From: Branchiostoma lanceolatum
Lineage: Eukaryota > Chordata > Leptocardii > Amphioxiformes > Branchiostomatidae
Reading direction: 5' to 3'
DNA: 64,000 bases
Assembly: GCF_035083965.1 (NCBI RefSeq)
Contig: NC_089726.1
Span: 6,763,501-6,827,500, forward strand
In this document: positions 56,264 to 64,000 of the stretch, one piece after another
Layout of the letters: every line of letters begins with the position of its first letter
How positions within the stretch are numbered: position 1 is the stretch's first letter
Position numbers and translations under genes: made by a program
The notes under the pieces: model-generated
What the model was told of the DNA's origin: nothing
What the model saw: the letters and a program-made list of their open reading frames with translations, nothing else
Databases searched by the model: none

Positions 56264-57222
56264 TCTTTAAAGAAAGTAGTCTCCAGTTCATTCTTAACTA
56301 ATGGTCGGTTTAATATATTTATATTTAGAGAGTGTTAATAACACTGTTTGTTATATTGAATGGTATCTAAGATCTTGGACAGAATTTACATGTGGCGGAA
56401 AAGGCCTCATGTCATTTTTAGAACAATGTTCCCAACTGCTCTGTTATTAGTGATGTTATACTGATGCTGTACATGCTTCTTAGAGACTGTCTTGTTTTAT
56501 CTGCCGGTATAAGATTAGAAGCAACATAGGATATTGGAGATTTCTTTTTACACAGCCAGTAAATCTCACCTGCATGCTGACCTTTCGGTGACAGACACCA
56601 AAACATCAGCAGGTGAGATTACCTGGTTGTGTAAAAAGAAATCTCCAATATCCTATGTTCTAACAACCTGATGAAATCATTTAAGGTTAGAAGCAACAGC
56701 CTTGCGAATATCTCATGTACAGTATACTTATCAGTAGGTTTATTGTTCATTCAAGATAAGCAATAATATGTACTACATCAATCTTCAAGAAATGTAATAC
56801 TATGTAAATCATTCTGACCAAAACTGCAAAGCCCAAGCCGTATTTCAACTATACGATACAAGAATACTATCAGATCATGGCCTTTAATAATCTACCCTTG
56901 TTAACTTTGGCATTCCAACTAACGCTATAGCTACTACCTTATACATAGACCATGAGCATACAACTTCTGAATATTAAAGCACTTTCTATGTGTCGAAATA
57001 TGCTGTTTGCACATTCCGAAGACCGATTGTAGACATTGTCAATGGCCAGATTCTTCTACGTGCCTAAAATAGCCATGATGATTACATATGTTTACTCGAA
57101 TACATCAACAAGAGATTTGCTCAGAAATGCCTTGTGAAAAATAACAGAACTGTCTTTTCCTTCTTTGCCCGTTCTTCTCGGGCTACAATGGGTCTTGTTA
57201 ACGAGGTACAAATACTTGGATA
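56264..57222. other. Intergenic region with an inverted repeat
   Basis: Apart from the inverted repeat at about 56523-56690 the stretch is AT-rich with no supported gene. The PAO-D 3' UTR should lie at the left end and the 3' UTR of the minus-strand hydrolase at the right end. Confidence 0.5.
56523..56690. mobile_element. Inverted pair of Penelope-like/hammerhead-type repeats
   Basis: AACATAGGATATTGGAGATT, then TCTTTTTACACA, is mirrored at 56628-56659. Between them lies GGTGACAGACACCAAAACAT, resembling the stem plus AAAC of the repeats at 17.28 and 25.8 kb, and CAACCTGATGAAATCATT follows the right arm as in those copies. This suggests two head-to-head pieces of one retroelement family. Confidence 0.55.
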
Positions 57223-59288
57223 CTACAGCAGGAACATTACAAACATAATAATTAGTATAATAGATAGTCCCTGACTAGACAGTACAATTGGCATAGCGCC
57301 GGAGGTATTGCCGCATCCACCCCATTTTGGATATGTAAGGTCCGGATCTGTTAGTTTTAGATTTCTCTCGAACAAGGCGTCAGGTCCGGGGGGCTCACTT
57401 CTGAACGACAAGGCAAAGACGAGACCGTCTTGCACTTTAACATCGACAAGAGCAGTTGAGCCAACTAGCGGTCCTTTAAAACTTGCTTTTAAAAGGTGGA
57501 TAATTTTTGTAGGCAAGACAGCACCATGTCCGATCAGACCGAGTCTAAAGTAAAGTTCTCCATCTGTAGCATTCAGTGTGATCGTCAGGGTGCCTACCGC
57601 ACGGTTGCCATAGACACCCTCGTAGTCACGTTTGTCTCGCGGGAATTCATCCGAGGTCTCGGGAATGTCGACGGAATCGTTGAACTTTGGTCTGGTCCAC
57701 CAAGGCTGCGGATACGAGCAGGCAGTAGTGGTGTTCAGCCAGTGGTCCTGACCTAACGAACGATAGAGAAGAACTGGTTATCTCTCTATATGATATAGCA
57801 GCAGAATATCAGAGAATGGGCAGGTATGACATTAAGTGAGACACTAAGAAAAACAGAAAAGCGAGAAGGATGGAGGAACTGGTTGCCAGATGTTATGTGG
57901 TGCCCCAATGGTAAAATGGTTAGACTAAGGGATAGATGAGATGAGTATGGCAGGTATATTATCAGGGACAGGAAGCATCATAAATGAATGTTGTCAGCAC
58001 CATCCTGGACAGTCAAAAATCTGAATGGGCCAAGCTAAATGAGGAAGATGTATGAATGTCTGTGGAGCAGTCGGTCGCACGTTTTATCCCTGCCTGTCGA
58101 TCAGAAGATGTGTAAGCAATTGGCTCTGATTTCCGGTCACCTTTTGCATCCCCAGCAGTCTCTGTGTGTATGACAATGCGTATGTTATGTAAGAATGTAA
58201 GCAGTACATTTTACTAGCTTGATATAAGAACTTGTTATAATAAGTTAATGTCCCAAGAGCTTGAAGTTTGCCGTTTGCAACGATTACCGTGTCGGCGGCG
58301 CATCTCATTATTGACCGACAACCCAAAAGACACTGACCTGTCAGGATGTCCCCCACCTGGTGATGGATGGCGTTGTGTACGTCCTTACTCTGTCCTCTGA
58401 CGCCGTTCACGGACGTGAAGACTCCGCCCTTAACTGCCGGGAACAGCGACAACAAGGAAGTGAACCCTGTCACCAACCCACTGTGGTAAATCCGTCTATG
58501 GCCTAGTGAGGAATAAACGTGTAGGTTATAATATCTAGCTATATACTTCACCTGCAATTTGCTTTACATTGTGTCATTTGAAGCTTAAGTAAACAGCGAT
58601 AACAGCGAAGTCAAACCTAGTTCCGATCACTATGGTAAATTCGTCAATGGCCTAGAGACGAATGAAAGTGTGGATTCTAATATTTAGCTATGTACACTAC
58701 AGATGACAACCTGATTGTGCTTTACATTGTGTCATTTGAAGTAACCCGTATATCCACTATGGTTAATCCGTGTGTCTTAGTGACGAATGAAAATCTTTAG
58801 ATCTGTACATTTAAAAAAATGACAAGCTGACGTTGATTTATATTAAGATACCGTTTTTATGATAGATATTGATCATATGCCAAGATTGCCCACCTCTGTA
58901 GTAGCCACTCATCCACCCCATCCCGTACCCGTGCGGCATGTCCGCCCCCACCGGCCAGTCTGGTCCGACCCTCTCGCTGAACAGGGGCATGATGAAGTCC
59001 GCCCCGTGGGTCTGACGTAGCGTGTCCTCCTGCACCACGGCGCGGCCGGCCGCGTCCCTCCCCCCGCTGAGGTGGAACTTCATGTACCGGGCCATGTCCA
59101 AGGCGTTGGACACCACGCCCCCTGCAGGAAGATGCAACCTCACAGGTCTGCAGTTAATAAACATATTGGAGACTGCACCTTTTATCAGCGACGGTGCTAC
59201 CTGGTACCTTCTTTCATACTGAAATACTTGGGGACAAGTGGAAACAATTCCATTTTCTCACTATCTAATATCTGAACTAAGAGAAAAG

Positions 59289-59348
<60 letters not shown>

Positions 59349-60961
59349 GAGATCTGTTTACAGACATAGCGATCATAATCTAGCTCTGCCAGTACAATCG
59401 GCAATTCTACCGGATGGCGGTAGAGTCTATAGATTGTCTTACAGGTCAGGATTTGTAAATAGGAGACCACCCAAACACATTTCTAGTATCCTCTTCGCGA
59501 TCTTCGAGACTCCGAACGCGATCTCTATCGATAGAATTGGCAATTCTGCCAGATAGCAACCTTTGCTCTGGTAGCATATATAATTCTTAACAACCATACC
59601 TGCGCTCTTCTGGACTGTACGGAACAAACGGACCCGTTTGATTGTGTGTCCTGTACGTCTGGGCAAAATTGAGAAAGCCGTCCTCTTCTAGAGTGTCAGC
59701 CAGATAGACGGTGTCTTCCATGTCCAGTGGCTGCAGGAGACGTTCCCGCAGGAGGGTCTCGTAGGGTTTCCCAGTAAGCTTCTCAGCCACGTGCCCGGCA
59801 AGTGTGTACATGAAGTTGTTGTAATGCCAGCGGGTACGGAATGGGTAGACCTGCCTGTAGTACCGTATCTGTCTGCAAGAGAGAAATTCGTCACCGAAAG
59901 GACAGTGTCCAATGACAAGAGGGTCTAATGTCGCAGTGCCAAACTCTTATTGCTAAAATTTCGGTACCAATTCAGATGTATTCTAACAGGACCGCTCTTA
60001 ACCTTTTTTTTTCATATCTGTGCTGTGAAGGCCGTCTATTTTAAACTTCTGTCGAGACACGTGCAAATGTTGTTTCCAATAGCCATGGAACGTTTCTGAA
60101 TAGTGACAACTTGCATACATTCTGCATCACCCCTAATGAACCGTTGGCACAGTCCATGCTGCGTATGTTATGATACTGGTGGAAAATTGCAGGGCTTGAG
60201 TCTCATCAGTCAACGACGTCCTGCTACGGAGCTAAAAGTATAATCACGACATCCCTTGAAGATAGGAATGTTCAGCTTTAGTTGACAAAATTCTCCCGAA
60301 ATGTTGAGCGTAGTGTGGCTGCACTCCAGCGATTTGATCTATACACGTTTTCGGTCTCCGGGCTCAACTTTTTTATTGCTACTTTAATGCTACTTGTAAA
60401 CAGAGAACACTGTGTGTGATTAGCGATCGCTGAGATTGCAACCAACCTTGCCAGCTCTACTCTATCAATGTCCTGCCCGACGTCAAGAGCAAGACCCAGA
60501 CTTTCCAGACCCATCTTGTGAGCTAAAAGATCTCTCAGGGTCGCCTCTTCAGTGCGGAACTGGTCCCTGAACCTGAAGGACGGCCCCAGGATGTCCGTCA
60601 GGACGGTGTCCCAGCTCACGTCTTCCCTCTCCCCGAGAATGGACGCTAGCAGGGCTGAGGTGAAGGACTTGGAGATGGAGCCGACTCCGAAGAGAGTCCT
60701 GTTGTCCACGGCTTGTCCCGTCTGCAGGTCCCTTTGGCCGAACCCCTTGGCGAAAATGGTCTGTCCGTCCTTGACGACGGACACGGTGAGTCCGACTACA
60801 GGCCTGGACTCACATGTCATCAGGTTCTGGATGAAAGTGTCGAGATCCTGTAGCCTCTGCTGTAGATCTGAACTACTTCTGTCTAACGATCCTCCGGCAG
60901 AAATGAAGAAAGTAACGAAAACTAACTTCACAGCAGTGTCCATCATGGGTGGAAGAGACAT
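57223..60961 (-). CDS. Beta-lactamase/PBP-like serine hydrolase (LACTB/gigasin-6-like), five exons
   Basis: Minus-strand exons: 60961-60447, 59872-59600, 59138-58894, 58502-58338 and 57752-57223; phases agree and the product is 575 aa. The start at 60961 gives a signal peptide (VKLVFVTFFISAGG); ATGs at 60946 and 60943 are alternatives. The serine beta-lactamase fold motifs are present in order: SISK (95-98, nucleophile Ser and Lys), YNN (189-191) and HSG (351-353, in place of KTG), plus PAGGVVSNALDMARYM. A C-terminal domain of about 175 aa follows, ending in a hydrophobic stretch (LSIILIIMFVMFLL) that suggests a GPI signal or membrane anchor. Animal members of this family include LACTB and the oyster shell protein gigasin-6; the substrate is unknown. 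The exon 4 acceptor region is duplicated in the preceding intron. Confidence 0.88.
58560..58800 (-). repeat. Decayed tandem copies of the exon 4 acceptor region
   Basis: GCTTTACATTGTGTCATTTG recurs at 58561 and 58719 (158 bp offset). After each copy, degraded versions of the exon 4 start (minus strand GGCCATTGACGAATTTACCA; true exon GGCCATAGACGGATTTACCA) can be seen. None keeps a usable frame. These are remnants of an exon-segment duplication older than that in EFCAB12. Confidence 0.65.
59287..59353. repeat. GA dinucleotide microsatellite
   Basis: About 60 bp of GA/AG repeat with one interruption, in intron 2 of the hydrolase gene. Confidence 0.95.
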
Positions 60962-61377
60962 CGCTGACAAACTGAGGCACTGTCTCAAGCCGATGTTACC
61001 CAGTATCTATCAGCATGCACCCAGTGAAGTACCCAGCAACGTTTGGTATTGCAAGATTCCTCTCTCACCAGGACCCGTCACTTAGACTTACTTGTCATTG
61101 CGATAAAGCCGTACGAATGCTCACCGAAACAAATTAAGGTCCCAGGACACTGTCACAAGGGTCCCATTGAAGTAAGCTGGTGTCGCAGCTAGTCTGTTCG
61201 AAAAACGCATACTTCATTTCATTTGTGGATACTTTCCTCTCATACATAGTTTTGTCACCCGCAGACTAAAAACTGCCGTCGCTATTGTATCTCGTGATGA
61301 AAGCCACCTTGTATGAGTCATCTTTCTGGCGCAGGGTTGCTGACACAGAGTTCAGCTCACACCTGACAGCTGACACC
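60962..61377. promoter_or_regulatory. Upstream region of the hydrolase gene
   Basis: This region should hold the promoter and 5' UTR of the minus-strand hydrolase. No TATA box or other definite element was seen. Confidence 0.3.
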
Positions 61378-61599
61378 CTCATCCCACCAGGGCGGCGACC
61401 TCGCTGCGACCGCGCTGCGACCAAGCGATTTGATGGATCGCTCAACGAATTTCATAGATAAAAACGAATCTTGTTACGCTTTGTGTGTTTTGTTGTCTTT
61501 TTAGTCATACTTTTACGTCATACGTGATATTTCAATTGTGGAATCAAGAATAACCCAACCCTAGAGAGGTCGCAGCGTCTAGTGGAATGGGGGCCTTAT
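61378..61599. mobile_element. MITE with CTAGTGGAATGGGG end (copy 2)
   Basis: The right end CTAGTGGAATGGGG and an interior with TTGTTACGCTTTGTGTGTTT, then TGTTGTCTTTTTAGTCATAC, match the element at 6198-6437. The left end (CATCCCACCAGGGCGGCGAC) is more diverged. GCTGCGACC words lie inside both ends. It is non-coding. Confidence 0.65.
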
Positions 61600-61989
61600 C
61601 CATGGCCTTGTGCCAGCCACAACCCTGTGCACCCTGTCCAGTGACGTGTTTATCATCGACGTAATGATTCCAATCACGTCTCAGTCACAAATTCAACACT
61701 TTTACACCGTTCGGTTCGTCTAAATATGCACACGCTAACGTGCTTTTAAACTTGACTCAGAAATGCCGAAGTCGGGATGACGACTGACATGTGTTACTTG
61801 ACCTTCTAACTCAAGGACGTCACCCTGTTCGTCAGGATAACAGGTCCTGACAGTATAAACGCCGCCCCACCGCGGAGACCTTAATCACCAACACGTGTCA
61901 GGTAATCCGGGTTTGGGGGCACCTTCAGGGTAAACAGAGTAAAACTGAAGCTAGATGATCCTAAATGTAGTCCCATAGCCTTTTTGAGG

Positions 61990-62400
61990 CCGTAGGGACA
62001 GTGGGCTGTTATCCAAGTGCACGGTATTGGAAGGTGGAGCCCAACCCTCACCATCCACCGCCTTTTATCTCCCTAACCAAAGTCTCGTACCCATTTTTAC
62101 ACCTGGGTGGAGTGAGGAACATCGTGTTAAGTGCCTTTCCCAAGGGCACAACATCAGTGAAATGGCAAGATTCGAACCCAGGACCTCTAGGTGCTGGACC
62201 AAATACCCTGCCGTTACGTCAAACGACCCGATACGAGTAAAAGTTATGTGGCAGAAAGATCTGCTCCTAACTTTCCATTTGTTACTTAGCCAAGTTAGCC
62301 CATACATCAAACTGCAGGGTTCCCTTCAAGATTAAAAATAGCTCACGCTAGCCCAGATACTCATTGTCGAGAGAAGAGTGTAGTTGCAAAGACAAGGCAA
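61990..62400 (-). mobile_element. tRNA-derived SINE
   Basis: On the minus strand it reads TGACGTAACGGCAGGG (A-box-like), then GGTCCTGGGTTCGAATCTTG (B box), then a body with GCCCTTGGGAAAGGCACTT. The CCCTTGGGAAAGGCA motif is shared with the SINE at 21935-22150. A decayed 5' extension may reach 62400. Confidence 0.65.
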
Positions 62401-63279
62401 AAATACATAACTTATTAGTCATTTCCTGACTTTTAGGGCTTGGACTTAAAGCTAGACGTTTCTTTGAATTCAATTGGTATTTCGAAAATTGTCGTATTAA
62501 TTTCTTTTGGTTCTGTTTGTTTGCTCACTTCTTCCTAACTCGGATGATCAATATAATGTAGATATTGAGGGTGGAGGGGGTCAGTATTCAGGTATATTCT
62601 TTGTCGAGAGCAACGACAAGGCAAATATGCATAACCTATTCATTTTATTCGGACTTTTAAGACTTGTAGTTAAAGTTACACGTCGATTAAATGTTAGTGG
62701 TATTTGTTACATTGGTTGCTTATGGTTCTGTCTGTTTGCTTACCTCCAAGTTACCACTACGTGTGACGAAGCTGAAATGTTTATGCCTAAACGTCTGACG
62801 ACATCGGACCTGAATTGAAAAACGGAACTTCCGCATTCCACAAGGTCTGGTTTTCTGTTTGTGACAAGACAACTTCCCCTATCTAAATCGTGTTCTTACA
62901 TTTCGGACGACAACATCTCCTCTTTCCCTCAACAAAGATTTCTGGAGATAAAGACTAGACAAAAGTTTGCATTCCCTAGAACATATTATTTATCTTACTG
63001 ATTAAGCGTACTGAATCCTGCAGTGGCAAAGTACGTGAAAAGTGACACTGTTGTTCGTGATGGAAAAAGCCAATGCAGTCGTTCCACATATACTGTATAT
63101 ATACACATTTAGATAGTCCAGTTCTTGCATATATTAAGCTGCGTTAGTGATCTTCCTTTCTCTGTAATCTGTTTTACTTGATATATCTTTCGTCCTTTCT
63201 TTTCCGTCAATCATGTCGACCATACATTAAGGGTGGGAGGGTTAGTTAAATTGACTAAAAATGACTAAAAGTCAGCGAG
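62401..63279. other. Intergenic AT-rich DNA
   Basis: There is a partly repeated segment (TTTTAGGGCTTGGACTTAAA at about 62430 and TTTTAAGACTTGTAGTTAAA at about 62655, each preceded by ATAACTTATTAGTC/ATAACCTATTCATT-like words). No supported gene. The 3' UTR of the kinase gene should lie next to 63280. Confidence 0.4.
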
Positions 63280-64000
63280 TCAGTCATCATCCATACTTTC
63301 TTCCAAACGCGGTTCCAGTTCTACAGCGTCGGGCCTGTCCTGTGGGCCTCTGGCCCAACACTGACACATCAGCCTGTACAGGGAAACGGGACATTTCTCC
63401 GGCTTCTCCAGTCTGGTACCACGTTTCAGGAGCCGCACCAGCTGTCCGCAATCCGGACGGTACACCCGGGGGTAGCGCGGCTCCTCTCCGAACGTGGCGA
63501 TCTCCCACAGCAGCACGCCGAACGACCACACGTCACTGTGGCTGGAGAACACTCCGTCCTGGAGAGACTCCAGCGCCATCCACTTCAGCGGCAACAGGTC
63601 GTCCTGGCCGAGGTGCGTGGTGTGTACGTAGACCGTGTTGGCGTAAACGTCCCTGGCGAGACCGAAGTCGGCCAGTTTGGCCACGCCGTCCTCTGTGATG
63701 AGGACGTTCCGCGCGGCCACGTCACGGTGGACGATCTTGAGAGTTTCCAGCTCGTGAAGTGCGCGGGAAACGTGCACAGCGAACCGCAGCAGGTCGGACA
63801 GACGAGTGTCGGGTTTCTGGCGGGACCCTCGTAAGAAGTGAAGAAGGTCTCCTCTCGGAGCGTACTCCAGCAGGATCCGTCTGGGCCGAGACTGAGTGAT
63901 GATGCCATGCAGCTGGACGATGTTTGGGTGGACACGTTGGTCATCTCCCTCTCTGTGTTCGGACTGATCGTGAAGCGAGATGAGACTGTCTACTTCTCGA
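63280..64000 (-). CDS. Receptor-type tyrosine kinase, C-terminal part of kinase domain (partial)
   Basis: One uninterrupted minus-strand frame enters at 64000 and stops at TGA 63282-63280, about 240 codons. It starts near the alpha-C helix (EVDSLISLHDQ) and has HPNIVQLHGI, a hinge (LLEYAPRGDLLHFLRG), HRDVAARN (63729-63706), DFGLARD (from 63669), LPLKWMALESL and SDVWSFGVLLWEIATFGEEP. HRDVAARN and KWMALESL mark a tyrosine kinase of receptor type. The activation loop has Tyr residues at VYANTVYVH. It ends only a few residues after the last kinase helix, with EESMDDD. No intron interrupts this stretch. The subfamily cannot be set from this part; upstream domains lie outside the window. Confidence 0.88.
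   Translation of the reverse strand, partial: REVDSLISLHDQSEHREGDDQRVHPNIVQLHGIITQSRPRRILLEYAPRGDLLHFLRGSRQKPDTRLSDLLRFAVHVSRALHELETLKIVHRDVAARNVLITEDGVAKLADFGLARDVYANTVYVHTTHLGQDDLLPLKWMALESLQDGVFSSHSDVWSFGVLLWEIATFGEEPRYPRVYRPDCGQLVRLLKRGTRLEKPEKCPVSLYRLMCQCWARGPQDRPDAVELEPRLEESMDDD

Noticed and set aside
59100-59130. CTGCAG|GGGGCG as acceptor of hydrolase exon 3
   Set aside because: It gives the wrong phase with exon 2; the acceptor TGTGAG|GTTGC (exon start 59138) restores the frame and the conserved PAGG segment.
62160-62235. Possible tRNA gene (A- and B-box-like motifs, minus strand)
   Set aside because: The cloverleaf is not complete, and the motifs continue into a SINE body shared with other copies.

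Overview
The window looks like nuclear DNA of a cephalochordate (amphioxus, Branchiostoma-like). Genes have many short exons with GT-AG introns. They are chordate orthologues (MANF, HSPA14, EFCAB12, an SPMIP1-like axonemal protein, a receptor-type tyrosine kinase), and the non-coding DNA is dense with small inverted-repeat elements, tRNA-derived SINEs and LINE tails. The species call is an inference; no alignment could be run.

Layout: 1-225 (-) holds the 5' end of a gene leaving the window, head-to-head with a two-exon SPMIP1-like gene (408-3649, +). A repeat-rich gap follows. MANF (7103-10301, -) and HSPA14 (10612-21149, +) diverge from a 310 bp spacer. HSPA14 runs tail-to-tail into EFCAB12 (23335-29076, -), whose last exon has been copied in tandem every 152 bp into its own 3' region. 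From 30.8 to 56.3 kb lies a cluster of four maize-PAO-type flavin polyamine oxidase genes: A (+, 30792-36451), B (-, 39036-41763), C (-, 46041-49150) and D (+, 52553-56263). There is also an orphan first exon at 38040-38123. At 57223-60961 (-) lies a five-exon beta-lactamase/PBP-like serine hydrolase with a signal peptide and a hydrophobic tail. At 63280-64000 (-) is the C-terminal half of a tyrosine kinase domain running off the window.

How the genes relate: MANF (secretory-pathway stress factor) and HSPA14 (ribosome-associated Hsp70-like chaperone) share a compact promoter region. The SPMIP1-like protein and EFCAB12 belong to families linked to cilia or sperm. The amine oxidases B, C and D are built as secreted or surface flavoenzymes: a signal-peptide exon, a 985 bp core exon, then a C-terminal exon with a Cys-rich module and hydrophobic tail. 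Gene A has lost the signal peptide. The cluster splits into two subgroups that match strand (A/D on +, B/C on -) and shows signs of gene conversion, promoter-block duplication and local inversion.

The most unusual non-genic structures are a circularly permuted duplication (order X-Y at 31.9-32.6 kb, Y-X at 33.2-33.8 kb), an inverted snap-back duplication just after PAO-D exon 1, three separate 150-170 bp tandem duplications of exon segments, and adjacent TTAA-flanked inverted-repeat elements. No CRISPR, rRNA or convincing tRNA gene was seen, and no recognisable retroviral or Polinton coding sequence.
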